64,000 nt of DNA from Reyranella aquatilis (GTDB taxonomy: Bacteria; Pseudomonadota; Alphaproteobacteria; Reyranellales; Reyranellaceae). Made by a program: the position numbers and the translations under genes. Where the stretch lies: the NCBI RefSeq assembly GCF_020880995.1, contig NZ_JAJISD010000004.1, positions 124,001 to 188,000 of the forward strand, given 5' to 3'. The notes below the pieces were generated by a model. It had not been told where the DNA came from. It saw only the letters and a list, made by a program, of their open reading frames with translations, and made no database searches. Positions 17,059 to 26,050 of this stretch are shown one piece after another. Position 1 is the first letter of the stretch; every line of letters starts with the position of its first letter.

Positions 17059-19931
17059 CCCACAATCTCACCTTTGTTCCGGCCCCAATGGGCACCGAGT
17101 TTCGCCTCGTCAACGGCCTTGATTCCGCGCCGTTCGACTCCTGGGCGATCGCTGCACCGACCGCCCTTCTTCCCGGCATCGATCTGCTGAACCGTCTCGT
17201 TGCCGAAGATCGTGCGCTGGCCGATGCCGACTTCGTCCTGGTCGAGCATGCCGCAATTGCCGATCTCTCAGCCGCGGAAGCAGCCGCACTCCATCTGCCG
17301 CCCCTTTCCGAAGCAGTGGCGCGAGTCACTACGTCCGGCATCGTCACGCATCCCGCTTTCTCGGCGTCACTCCAGTGGCGTCGCTCGACAGGACAAGCCA
17401 TCGTCGGCGCCGAACGAATCGGTGCCTGGCTCAGGATTGGCGATCGCCTCGGTCGCCTCTCATCGGCGCTCTTCGCCATCGCCGAAGCGATTGCCGCGGT
17501 CGGTGTCGCCGGCAATGACGCTGCCTCGCGGCTGGTCGCTATCTCCAAACTCCAGGAACTCCTGCCGGCGGCTACGCAGGACGGATCGGCAACGACTGGC
17601 GGGCTTCTGCCGGCGATCGACATTCTCCAGGCCGATGCCTTTTCGCTCGATCTTGTCGGCGAAGGGGCGGCGATGCGGCTGGTGCCGATCCTGCATCGGG
17701 CCGGACAGACCGCCCCTGCCCTGCCCCCCGATCTGCAGGCGGCCTTCGGCGACAGCCAGTTCAACCAGTTCTCCACTGTGCGTCCCGTCTACACACTGCC
17801 CGGCGGCAAGCTGCTCGTCCTGTCTCCTGCCCTGCGCCGCGCGCTGGGCGAGGTCAGACGACGGCAATCGGGGAAGGCTTCCGCGAAGCGTGCCCTGATG
17901 GCAGCGCCACGGGCAGTGCTTCATGCCGCCCTGGAACAAGGCGACGACCCGACGCTTGTCGACCAGATCGACTCGCTATTCGTGGAAACGTCTGCCTATT
18001 CCGATCGCGTTGCCGGCCTCGGTGTGTGGACGCCGCGCGTGGTGCCCTGGATCCAGAGGGTCGGCACCGACTGGTTCGGTCCGGATGCCCCCAAAGGGCG
18101 GCAAATCCCCGGTGGCCTCGTCGTCGGTGATCGCACGCTGGCGCTCGACGCCGTCGAGGCGGAGGCCCTGCGCCGCCAGGTCGAAGACGCGATCGGACAG
18201 GGAGAGCCGTCAGTAGTCTGGGCACCGCCAGGGGAAACGCCGGCCGTGGTCCCTGCCACGCCCGAGACGCGGCAGGCCCTCACCGATCTGGCTCATCAAC
18301 GCGCCGCGGCGCGTCCCACGACGGACAGCGAAAAGCCAGCGGTGGCCGATGCGCCGACAAGTCTCCTCATCTTCGCCAACGAGGAGGAGGTCGAACACAG
18401 TCAGGATTTTCTGGCTCGCTCGGGCCCGGCCCTCGGGCTTCCGTCGAGTCTTGCGACGACACCGAAGCCTCATCAGGAGCAAGGAATTGCTTGGCTGCAG
18501 AAGAGCTGGCTGGCGGGACGGCCCGGGGTTCTCCTTGCGGACGACATGGGGCTGGGCAAGACGCTGCAGAGCCTTGCTTTCCTAGCCTGGCTGCGAGAAG
18601 GCATGGACGCGGGAGTCATCGGTAAGGCCCCCATCCTGATCGTTGCTCCGACCGGCCTGCTGGCCAACTGGAAGGCGGAGCACGACCGCCACCTCCGGGG
18701 ACAGGGGCTCGGCGAATGCCTCGCCGCCTATGGCGACGGCCTGCGCGCGCTTCGGACGCAGCCAGCCGACGACGTCCCCGCATTGGATCAGGCGAGGCTG
18801 CGCAGAGCCGCCTGGGTGCTGACGACCTACGAGACGCTGCGCGACTACGATCGGGATTTCGGTGCGGTCCCGTTTGCCGCGCTGCTCGCCGACGAGGCGC
18901 AGAAGGTCAAGACGCCCGGCGCCCGCGTCACCGATGCCATCAAGGGCATGAACGCCGATTTCAGGATCGCGCTAACGGGAACGCCGGTCGAGAACCGGCT
19001 GGCCGATCTCTGGTGCATCGTCGATGGTGTGCATTCTGGCTGGCTGGGGGATCTGAAGCGCTTCAGCCGGCGCTACGAAGACGATATCGACATCGAGAAG
19101 CTGCGCAGCCTCAAGACCTTTCTCGAGGGTTCGTTCGGCGGTGCGCCCGCATTGCTGTTGCGACGCATGAAGGAAGACGAACTGCCGGACCTTCCCACGG
19201 CGGAGTTCCATCTGAAGGAAGCCGGCATGCCGGCACAACAGGTCCGCGCCTATGACGCCGTCATCGCTGCGGTTGCCGGGAACGAGCGTCGCGGCGCCGT
19301 GCTGGAAGGCCTGCAGAGAATTCGCCAGGTCGCGCTGCATCCCGATCCCGCGATGAGCGCGACGGACGAGGAATTCATCGCCGCCTCGGCGCGCCTCCAA
19401 GTCTGCATGGACGCGCTCGATCGCATCGCCGCCGTCGGCGAGCGGGCCCTGATCTTCCTCGACAGTCTCGACATGCAGTCGAGGCTGGCCGGCATCCTCC
19501 AGCGGCGCTATCGCATGAACGCCCCGCCCGCCATCATCAGCGGCGAGGTGGCGGGGCCTCGTCGGCAGCAACGTGTCGACCGCTTCCAGGGTGCCCCCGA
19601 CGGTTTTGACGCGATGATACTCTCGCCGCGTGCCGGCGGCGTGGGCTTAACTCTTACCAGCGCCAACCATGTGATCCACCTCTCCCGCTGGTGGAACCCC
19701 GCGGTCGAAGATCAATGTACCGGCCGTGCGCTTCGAATCGGACAGAGCCGGACCGTGCATGTTCACATCCCCGTCGGCACGCTCGGAGACGGACGTCGAT
19801 CGTTCGACCAGAACCTTCATGATCTGCTCGATCGGAAGCGTCGTCTGATGCGGGAGGCCCTGCTACCAGGCGGACTAGATGATGGCGATCAGCGGGCGTT
19901 GCTTGAGGCAACGGCATCGGGCGCTGACTGA
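17055..19931 (+). CDS. zorD: Zorya type I subunit ZorD (SNF2-family helicase/effector)
   Basis: The 958-residue protein has an N-terminal region of ~470 residues and a C-terminal SNF2 helicase core. The core has Walker A in LADDMGLGKT (~498), DEAQ box in LLADEAQKVK (~613), LTGTPVENRL (motif III), and late motifs V-VI in AGGVGLTLTSANHVIHLSRW and GRALRIGQSR. In Zorya, ZorD is the DNA-translocating, nucleolytic effector. I placed the start at ATG 17055, which overlaps the zorC stop as ATGA; an in-frame ATG at 17043 would add four residues. It ends the operon and no further defence gene follows on this strand. Confidence 0.88.
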   Translation: MTHNLTFVPAPMGTEFRLVNGLDSAPFDSWAIAAPTALLPGIDLLNRLVAEDRALADADFVLVEHAAIADLSAAEAAALHLPPLSEAVARVTTSGIVTHPAFSASLQWRRSTGQAIVGAERIGAWLRIGDRLGRLSSALFAIAEAIAAVGVAGNDAASRLVAISKLQELLPAATQDGSATTGGLLPAIDILQADAFSLDLVGEGAAMRLVPILHRAGQTAPALPPDLQAAFGDSQFNQFSTVRPVYTLPGGKLLVLSPALRRALGEVRRRQSGKASAKRALMAAPRAVLHAALEQGDDPTLVDQIDSLFVETSAYSDRVAGLGVWTPRVVPWIQRVGTDWFGPDAPKGRQIPGGLVVGDRTLALDAVEAEALRRQVEDAIGQGEPSVVWAPPGETPAVVPATPETRQALTDLAHQRAAARPTTDSEKPAVADAPTSLLIFANEEEVEHSQDFLARSGPALGLPSSLATTPKPHQEQGIAWLQKSWLAGRPGVLLADDMGLGKTLQSLAFLAWLREGMDAGVIGKAPILIVAPTGLLANWKAEHDRHLRGQGLGECLAAYGDGLRALRTQPADDVPALDQARLRRAAWVLTTYETLRDYDRDFGAVPFAALLADEAQKVKTPGARVTDAIKGMNADFRIALTGTPVENRLADLWCIVDGVHSGWLGDLKRFSRRYEDDIDIEKLRSLKTFLEGSFGGAPALLLRRMKEDELPDLPTAEFHLKEAGMPAQQVRAYDAVIAAVAGNERRGAVLEGLQRIRQVALHPDPAMSATDEEFIAASARLQVCMDALDRIAAVGERALIFLDSLDMQSRLAGILQRRYRMNAPPAIISGEVAGPRRQQRVDRFQGAPDGFDAMILSPRAGGVGLTLTSANHVIHLSRWWNPAVEDQCTGRALRIGQSRTVHVHIPVGTLGDGRRSFDQNLHDLLDRKRRLMREALLPGGLDDGDQRALLEATASGAD

Positions 19932-20089
19932 CAAGGCATAGCTTATCCCGAGCTGCTGAAGAGGATGTCCTCTTGTAAGCAAACCGACACGCGTGCTGTG
20001 CTGGCCTAAGCAGAACTCACAGGCGCCTGCGGGAAAGCAAGCATGATAAGTCCTTGCACTCCCGCCCCGTCGCCCAGGACACTCACCGC

Positions 20090-21346
20090 ATGAACGACAT
20101 CACCCCCGAAAACGAACTCTCCGAACGCATTTCCGCGGCGGCCCTCGCGATCGAGGACAAGGTCATCGCGTGGCGGCGCGACATTCACGAGCACCCGGAG
20201 CTTTCCTATCAGGAGACGCGCACCGCCGCGCTTGCCGCCGAGCACCTGGAAAAGCTCGGCTACGAGGTGAGGACAGGCGTCGGGATCACCGGCGTCGTGG
20301 GCGTGCTGAAGGGCGGCAAGCCCGGCGGCGTCGTGGCGCTGCGCGCCGACATGGATGCGCTGCCGGTCGAGGAGAAGGTCGATCTGCCCTTCGCCTCTCG
20401 GGCCACGGCGCAGTATCTCGGACAGACCGTGCCGGTCATGCATGCCTGCGGCCACGACTGCCACGTCGCCATCCTGATGGGGGTGGCCGAGATCCTGGCC
20501 GGCATGAAGGACGAGATCCCGGGCACGGTGAAGCTGATCTTCCAGCCTAACGAGGAAGGCTCCAACGACGGCCGCCCGAGCGGCGCCGAAGCGATGATCG
20601 CCGACGGCTGCCTGCAGAACCCGGCGCCGTCCGCGGTGTTCGGCCTGCACGTCACCTCGGGCATCCGCTCGGGCGTGATCGCGCTCCGTCCCGGCGGGCT
20701 GATGGCGAGCGCCGATCGCCTCAAGATCGACGTCGAGGGCCGCCAGACGCACGGCTCGCAGCCGTGGCGCGGCATCGATCCCGTCGTCACCTCGGCACAG
20801 ATCATCCTGGCGTTGCAGACCATCGTCAGCCGCCAGCTCGACCCCACCCTCTCGCCGGCGGTCATCTCGGTCTCGACCATCCATGGCGGCGTGCGCAACA
20901 ACATCCTGCCCGACTCGGTCGCCATGGAAGGCACCATCCGCACCCACGACGAGGGCGTCCGCGCCGAGATCCGGAAGCGCATCGACAGGACTGCCTCCGC
21001 CATCGCCGAGGCCGCCGGTGCCAAGGCCACCGTCACGGTCTTCGACGGCGTGCCGGTGACCTACAACGATCCGCCCCTCACCGACTGGGGCACCAACAGC
21101 CTGAAGAACGGTCTCGATCCGCAGCGCGTCACCGAGGTGCGCCCGGTGATGGGGGCCGAGGACTTCTCGTATCTCGCCCGGGTCGTGCCGGGCATGTTCT
21201 TCTTCCTGGGCGTCGTGCCGCCGGACGTCGACCCGCTGCAGGCGCCGGCCAACCATTCGCCGCTCTTTCGCGTCCACGAGCCCGCGCTCAAGTACGGCGT
21301 GCGCGCGCTCAGCTATCTCGCGATCGACTATCTGAAGCGGACGTAG
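20090..21346 (+). CDS. M20 family metallo-amidohydrolase
   Basis: The 418-residue protein belongs to the M20D amidohydrolase family (hippurate hydrolase, IAA-amino acid hydrolase, N-acyl-amino-acid deacylase). Landmarks are WRRDIHEHPELSYQE, ALRADMDALPVEE, the metal-binding MHACGHDCHVA, FQPNEEG with the catalytic Glu, and PVMGAEDFSYLARVVPG near the end. It hydrolyses an N-acyl bond using two divalent metals; the substrate is not predictable. I chose ATG 20090; an upstream TTG at 20054 is less likely. It is the first core-type gene after the Zorya region. Confidence 0.9.
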   Translation: MNDITPENELSERISAAALAIEDKVIAWRRDIHEHPELSYQETRTAALAAEHLEKLGYEVRTGVGITGVVGVLKGGKPGGVVALRADMDALPVEEKVDLPFASRATAQYLGQTVPVMHACGHDCHVAILMGVAEILAGMKDEIPGTVKLIFQPNEEGSNDGRPSGAEAMIADGCLQNPAPSAVFGLHVTSGIRSGVIALRPGGLMASADRLKIDVEGRQTHGSQPWRGIDPVVTSAQIILALQTIVSRQLDPTLSPAVISVSTIHGGVRNNILPDSVAMEGTIRTHDEGVRAEIRKRIDRTASAIAEAAGAKATVTVFDGVPVTYNDPPLTDWGTNSLKNGLDPQRVTEVRPVMGAEDFSYLARVVPGMFFFLGVVPPDVDPLQAPANHSPLFRVHEPALKYGVRALSYLAIDYLKRT

Positions 21347-21393
21347 CGAGAGTCTTTCCGGGCGAGACTGAATCGAGCCGAGAATCCGGCACC

Positions 21394-21507
21394 GACCTCA
21401 CCCTGAGGAGCATCGCGCAGCGATGCGTCTCGAAGGGTGGGAACGCGCCCCTTGCCTGTTGCCCATCCTTCGAGACGGCCACTCCGTGGCCTCCTCAGGA
21501 TGAGGTC
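21394..21507. repeat. Palindromic intergenic repeat element
   Basis: The 17-bp arm at 21394-21410 (GACCTCACCCTGAGGAG) is the inverted complement of 21491-21507 with one mismatch. Inner segments (CGTCTCGAAGG near 21426 and CCTTCGAGACG near 21467) are also inverted. A degenerate half copy (CACAGGATGAGGTG) follows at 21515-21528. The core CCTCATCCTGAGGAG/TCTCGAAGGATG is the dispersed palindromic element seen in many copies in Bradyrhizobium-like Alphaproteobacteria. It fills the gap between the convergent M20 and MaoC genes and may act as a transcript-end structure. Confidence 0.85.
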
Positions 21508-21535
21508 AGTGCCTCACAGGATGAGGTGAAAGACT

Positions 21536-22006
21536 CTACGCCTTGGCGTAGGCGATGCTCATGGTCTCGGCAACACAGGCCGGGCGCTCCTGGCCCTCGA
21601 TCTCGACGGTCCATTGGTAGGTCATGCGAATGCCGCCGTTCGGCATGTCGTCGGCGGCCAGCAGCTTCTGGCGGCCGCGAATGCGCGCGCCGACCTGCAC
21701 GGGGCTGGTGTAGCGCACCTTGTTCGAGCCGTAGTTGATGCCGTTACGCATGTTCTCGATCTTCAGCACGTCGCGGGCGAAGGTGGAGATCACGGAAAAG
21801 GTGAGATTGCCGTGCGCGATGGTCTTGCCGTCCGGCATGTCGGTCTTGCAGCGCTCGACATCGACGTGGATCCACTGATGGTCGCCGCTGGCTTCGGCGA
21901 AGGTATTGATGCGCTCCTGTGTCATGACCAGCCAGTCGCTGACGCCCAGCTCCTGACCGACCAGCGCCTTCATAGCCTGCGGGCTCTCGACGATTCGCTT
22001 TGCCAT
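21536..22006 (-). CDS. MaoC/FAS1-like hot-dog dehydratase
   Basis: The 156-residue protein is a single hot-dog fold domain of the MaoC dehydratase family. The hydratase signature is visible in FAEASGDHQWIHVDVERC (catalytic Asp and His) and in the later IAHGNLTFSVIS. Related enzymes hydrate enoyl-CoA in fatty-acid or PHA metabolism. I chose ATG 22006 because AAGGAGA precedes it at ideal spacing; an ATG five codons upstream has none. It is convergent with the M20 gene and has no co-directional neighbour, so the pathway is unknown. Confidence 0.88.
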   Translation of the reverse strand: MAKRIVESPQAMKALVGQELGVSDWLVMTQERINTFAEASGDHQWIHVDVERCKTDMPDGKTIAHGNLTFSVISTFARDVLKIENMRNGINYGSNKVRYTSPVQVGARIRGRQKLLAADDMPNGGIRMTYQWTVEIEGQERPACVAETMSIAYAKA

Positions 22007-22168
22007 GGTGTTCTCCTTCAAACCCTAGAACCGTCTCGACGCAACCCATCCAATCCACTCGCGCCAAGCAAGTCCCAAAGGGTAGCCAGGCTCGGACCGC
22101 GCGATAGGTCTAGTTTCATTGTTCCTCATCATTGGTAGCATACACATTTGGGACCGGAGGAATACTCA

Positions 22169-23263
22169 ATGGCAGTACGTCAAGCGATTTGGAAGGTCGG
22201 CGGAGCTCCGTCCCCACTACCCGTTTCGTCTTTGCCCAGTGAAAAGGCTCTTGAAGAGATGATCGTGGCTGCACCAGCCATTCTTGACGATCAATGGATG
22301 CTCGTGGGTCGACAAATCACTACAAAATTTGGCGGCATCATCGACCTCCTGGCACTGGCTCCGGATGGCTCTCTCGTTCTCATCGAACTGAAGCGAAATA
22401 GAACGCCGAGGGAGGTAGTGGCCCAAGCTCTTGACTACGCAAGCTTCGTCTCCTCGCTAAAGTCCGAAGACCTCGCGACAATCTATAGTGCGTTTGCGCC
22501 AGACAAAGACCTGGCTACGGACTTCAGATCGCGGTTCGGCACGGACCTCGACGAAGACACACTCAACGGCAGCCACCAAATCGTCGTTGTTGCAGCAGAG
22601 CTCGACGATAGCACTGAACGCATCGTGGCCTATCTCGGCGATCGCGGCATACCCATCAACGTCTTGTTTTTTCAGGTCTTCGCTGACGGCGATGCGCGTC
22701 TACTGAGTCGCGCCTGGCTCAGAGACACAGTGGAGACTCAGGCCAACGCCGTCACCGCCGCGAGCGGTACGAGTGAGCATTGGAACGGTGAGTACTACGT
22801 AAATTTTGGCCAGAGCAACACAAGGGCGTGGAGCGAAGCCGTTGAATACGGGTTCGTTTCCGCTGGCGGTGGCAGTTGGTACAGCGGGGCGCTGAAGCGC
22901 CTTAGTCCCGGCGACCGCATTTGGGTGAAGGCGCCGAGCTACGGCTTCGTTGGTGTCGGCCGTGTCATGGGAACGGCTGCTCGCGCAAACGACTTCTTGT
23001 TACCTACGGCAGCCGGTGATCGGCCGGCACTGGAGGTGCTCAAGGCTGGTACATATCACCGCGAGTATGCGGATGACCCTGAAAAGTCCGAGTACTTCAT
23101 TCCTGTCAAATGGCTCGGCACAGTACCACTGGAAAAGGCCGTCAACGAAGTCGGACTATTTGGCAATCAGAACACGGTTGCGCAGCCCGCCTCGCCAAAA
23201 TGGCGACACACCATCGAGCGACTCAAGCAGGTCTTCTCGCATTGGGATGCGCCCGCCAGTTGA
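22169..23263 (+). CDS. PD-(D/E)XK nuclease (DUF91/NucS-like) with possible EVE/PUA-like reader domain
   Basis: The 364-residue protein has an N-terminal PD-(D/E)XK nuclease domain: Asp59 in GGIIDLLAL and Glu73-Leu-Lys75 in LVLIELKRN, with a downstream Gln in AQALDYASF. The order resembles NucS/DUF91. The C-terminal half (~205-350: WNGEYYVNFG, GDRIWVKAPSYGFVGVG, YFIPVKWLGTVP) looks like an EVE/PUA-type pocket that in other restriction systems reads modified bases. The ATG at 22169 has GGAGG at 6-8 nt. GC content is lower than in its neighbours and it is alone between convergent core genes. I infer a small modification-dependent restriction or repair nuclease; the nuclease call is solid, the reader domain is not. 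Confidence 0.72.
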   Translation: MAVRQAIWKVGGAPSPLPVSSLPSEKALEEMIVAAPAILDDQWMLVGRQITTKFGGIIDLLALAPDGSLVLIELKRNRTPREVVAQALDYASFVSSLKSEDLATIYSAFAPDKDLATDFRSRFGTDLDEDTLNGSHQIVVVAAELDDSTERIVAYLGDRGIPINVLFFQVFADGDARLLSRAWLRDTVETQANAVTAASGTSEHWNGEYYVNFGQSNTRAWSEAVEYGFVSAGGGSWYSGALKRLSPGDRIWVKAPSYGFVGVGRVMGTAARANDFLLPTAAGDRPALEVLKAGTYHREYADDPEKSEYFIPVKWLGTVPLEKAVNEVGLFGNQNTVAQPASPKWRHTIERLKQVFSHWDAPAS

Positions 23264-23274
23264 GATAGTCGGCG

Positions 23275-23937
23275 TCAGCCGCCGATGGCGGCCCGGATGC
23301 GATCGACCGCGGCATCGGGCGCGGTGAGCACCGGTGTCTCGACGGCGGCGCCGACGGCCGCCAGCGCCCGCGACGTCGAGAAATGCGCGAGCATGATGGC
23401 GTCGCAGTGCGCCAGCTCGGGCGCCCGCGCGGCGATCAGTGCGTTGTGCCGGTCGGCGTCGCCCTTGCGCAGCGCGTCCATGGCGCCCTCGACGACGATC
23501 GTCTCGAGTGTGGCCGTGGCGCCTGCTTCACCGACGAACTGCTCGAACTCCTCCGTCATGGTCAGCACCGACGGCGCGAAGGTCGCGAGCATGCCGATCC
23601 GCCGGCCCCGGCCGATCGCCTCCCGGAACATCGCTTCGTTCGGCTTCAGCACGGGCATGGGCAGTTCCTTTGCCATGCGCTCGATCGCCGGCCCGAACGC
23701 CGAGCAGGTGACGAGGATCGCCTCGGCCCCGAGGCGCTGAGCGTAGTCGCCGAGCTCGACGAAGCGCTCGAACATGCGCGGCGTCAGCTCATGGTCCTTG
23801 GCGCGATCGACCGACAGCGAGGAGTCGAGCAGGTCGACGGTCTCGGCCTCGGGCCACCGCGTGGCGAACGCGCGCTGGATGGGGTCGATAGCGACGGGTG
23901 TGCCATGCAGGAGGACGACGCGAGGCTTCTTCGACAT
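23275..23937 (-). CDS. Aspartate/glutamate racemase family protein
   Basis: The 220-residue protein matches the Asp/Glu/hydantoin racemase superfamily, which includes arylmalonate decarboxylase and maleate isomerase. Cofactor-independent catalysis uses Cys: one lies in ILVTCSAFGPAIERM (mid-protein), the other position corresponds to HCDAIMLAHFS, where the expected second Cys is not obvious. It begins MSKKPRVVLLHGTPVAIDP. Because the second Cys is not clear, decarboxylase- or isomerase-type chemistry is possible. It follows the substrate-binding protein gene at 29 bp and is probably co-transcribed. Confidence 0.8.
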   Translation of the reverse strand: MSKKPRVVLLHGTPVAIDPIQRAFATRWPEAETVDLLDSSLSVDRAKDHELTPRMFERFVELGDYAQRLGAEAILVTCSAFGPAIERMAKELPMPVLKPNEAMFREAIGRGRRIGMLATFAPSVLTMTEEFEQFVGEAGATATLETIVVEGAMDALRKGDADRHNALIAARAPELAHCDAIMLAHFSTSRALAAVGAAVETPVLTAPDAAVDRIRAAIGG

Positions 23938-23966
23938 GCGGCCGGTCTTTCGAAAGGAGAGCGTTT

Positions 23967-24677
23967 TCAGGAATGCGACAGGCGGGATACGAGACCGCCA
24001 TCGCCATAGGCTTTGGCCGCGGCCGGCGAGGCCAGCAGCGCCATCCACGCGGCGGCACCCTCGGGGTTCGCGGCATCGGCGAAGATGGCGGCATCGAAGG
24101 TGGAGACGGTCTGGACTTCCGGCGGAAACGGGCCGGCGACGGCAACGCCGGGGACCGACATCAATTCGCTCACCTGCTGGATCGCGATGTCGGCCTCGCC
24201 GCTCGCGACCTTCTCGCCGGTGAAGCCCATCGGGATCGTGACGGCGCGCGCATTGACCTCGGCGGCAATGCCCAGTCGCTCGACCAGCCCGGTAAAGTAG
24301 ATGCCGCTCGCCCCCGCCCGCGAATAGGCCACGGCCCGCGCCGCCACCAGCGTCCGCTTGAAGGCCTCGACGGTCGAGACGTCGGGTTTCGGAGCGCCCT
24401 CGCGGACGCCGACGCCCAGGATCGAATCGGCGAGACAGACGCGGGTCTCGGGCCGCACGATGCGATCGGCGCAGAGCTTGTCCATCGATCCGTCGATGGC
24501 GATGACGACGTCGGCGCGCTGCCCTTCGGCGATCGACTTCATGATGGCCGTGGTCGGACGCCAGTCGATTTCCAGGCGATAGGGCGAGGCGGCCTCGAAG
24601 GCCGGTTTCAGCCAGCGATTGACGGCCACCTCGAGGGCAAGACCGCTCATGACGGCGACGGACGACGGCGATGCCAC
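23967..24677 (-). CDS. ModA-like solute-binding fold protein without signal peptide
   Basis: The ~236-residue protein has the type II periplasmic-binding fold of the molybdate-binding/ModA-like family (LKPAFEAASPYRLEIDW, ADVVIAIDGSMDKLC, AAARAVAYSRAGASGIYF, GEADIAIQQVSELM, PFPPEVQ). I placed the start at GTG 24677 because GAGGAG lies 8 nt upstream; ATG 24650 is the alternative. Neither start gives a signal peptide, so this copy is probably cytoplasmic, like other unlinked substrate-binding homologues in Alphaproteobacteria, or its true start was missed. It is divergent from the Fe-alcohol dehydrogenase gene and precedes the racemase gene. Confidence 0.78.
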   Translation of the reverse strand: MASPSSVAVMSGLALEVAVNRWLKPAFEAASPYRLEIDWRPTTAIMKSIAEGQRADVVIAIDGSMDKLCADRIVRPETRVCLADSILGVGVREGAPKPDVSTVEAFKRTLVAARAVAYSRAGASGIYFTGLVERLGIAAEVNARAVTIPMGFTGEKVASGEADIAIQQVSELMSVPGVAVAGPFPPEVQTVSTFDAAIFADAANPEGAAAWMALLASPAAAKAYGDGGLVSRLSHS

Positions 24678-24787
24678 TGGATTCACTCCTCGCACAACGG
24701 ACGCCGTCACTATAGCGGGCTGCAGCCATGGCCGACGGCAAAATGTGCTATCGGTTAACAAAGATCCCGAAAACAGGAGGAAATCGA

Positions 24788-25984
24788 GTGAGCTTTCGTG
24801 CCTCGGGCCATAGCTGGCGTCTGTACTGCGGAACGAACGTCCTCGAGGGTTCCCTCAAGGAGGTCGCCGCCCGCGCCGGCGCCAAGCGCGCCTTCGTCAT
24901 CTGCTCGCCGTCGATCAACGGGCGAACCGACACCGTTCGGCGTATCGAGAAAGCGCTGGGAGCGACCTTCGCCGGGGTCTTCGACCGGATCGAAAAGGAC
25001 TGCCCCTACCCGAACGTCTGTGCCGCCCGGGATGCCGCGCGCGAGGCCAGGGCCGATCTCCTCATCGCGGTCGGAGGCGGAAGCGTGCTGGTCGCCACGC
25101 GGGCTGTCGCGATCTTCCTCGGCGAGGATCGCAGTCCCTTCGAGATCATGACGCAGTATCCGGCCGACAAGCCGGCCTACAGCCCGCGCCTGGCGGCACC
25201 GAAGATCCCCATCGTCAACATCCCGACAACTCCCACCAGCGCCATGAATCGCGCCGGGACGGGCCTGAAGAACGACGATCTCGATCATCGCATGGAGTTC
25301 TTCGATCCCAAGACCCGGCCGCAGGCGATCCTGCTGGACCACGACGTCCTGATGACGACGCCGTCTTCTTCGCATCGGTCGACCGCCACCACGGTCTTTT
25401 CCAGTGCCGTTGCAGCCATCGCCGCCGCCGAATCCAATCCGCTGGTCGAAGGCGATCGCCTCCAGGCCTTCCGTCTCGCCTTTCGCGCCTATGCGGGCCT
25501 TGCGGAGAATCGCGACGATGCGGCCTCGCGCGCCGATCTCTGCATTGCGGCCTTCCTGCAGAACCGCGCCGAGGACGATGGCGCGCGCATGGGCGCCAGT
25601 TCTTCCTTTGCCGGAGACTACGCCGTCTCCACCGCCCTGCATGTCCAGTTCCCCCATGTCGGCCAGGGCGAGTCGATTTCCACCATCCACGCCACCAAGA
25701 TCCGGCTGTCGCAGGATGAAGATGCCGCCGCGGCGCAGCTCGTCGCCGAAGCCCTCGGCCTTGGTGGCGCCGACAAGCCGCTCAGGCCGGTCATCGCCGA
25801 TGAGCTGGAACGACTCTACCGCTGCGTGGGAATGCCGATCCGTCTCAGCGAACTGAACATCCCGCGCTCGGCGATCCCCCTCATCGCAGGACAGACGGTG
25901 AAGAACTTCAATGCCAATGCGGGCGTTCGTTCGGACAGCGAACGCATTGCCGCGGCAGAGCGTCTGCTGGAGGCCGCTTACTAG
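24788..25984 (+). CDS. Iron-containing alcohol dehydrogenase family protein
   Basis: The 398-residue protein belongs to the Fe-type (group III) alcohol dehydrogenases. It contains the nucleotide-binding loop AVGGGSVL, PTTPTSAMNRAGT, and metal-site candidates in the HVQFPHVGQGE stretch (HVQFPHVGQGESISTIH). Members reduce aldehydes or oxidise alcohols, or act on maleylacetate. The GTG start at 24788 follows GGAGG and yields MSFRASGHSWRLYCGTN, a typical beginning. It is divergent from the solute-binding and racemase genes, so the three may serve one catabolic route, but no substrate is evident. Confidence 0.82.
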   Translation: MSFRASGHSWRLYCGTNVLEGSLKEVAARAGAKRAFVICSPSINGRTDTVRRIEKALGATFAGVFDRIEKDCPYPNVCAARDAAREARADLLIAVGGGSVLVATRAVAIFLGEDRSPFEIMTQYPADKPAYSPRLAAPKIPIVNIPTTPTSAMNRAGTGLKNDDLDHRMEFFDPKTRPQAILLDHDVLMTTPSSSHRSTATTVFSSAVAAIAAAESNPLVEGDRLQAFRLAFRAYAGLAENRDDAASRADLCIAAFLQNRAEDDGARMGASSSFAGDYAVSTALHVQFPHVGQGESISTIHATKIRLSQDEDAAAAQLVAEALGLGGADKPLRPVIADELERLYRCVGMPIRLSELNIPRSAIPLIAGQTVKNFNANAGVRSDSERIAAAERLLEAAY

Positions 25985-26050
25985 ACGGCTTCGCGCAAAA
26001 GGGCACGCGCGACGCCCGGTCATCAGAGAGCATAGAACGCTTGCCGGAAT

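Noticed and set aside
19959..19974. Palindrome AAGAGGATGTCCTCTT after zorD as a terminator.
   Set aside because: The loop would be only two bases and no T-run follows.
10647..20089. Search for a genomic-island attachment site repeated from the tRNA-Ser 3' end, and for an integrase.
   Set aside because: No second copy of GGTTCGAATCCCGCC was seen by eye up to 20089 and no integrase is encoded. Island status rests on gene content and position only.
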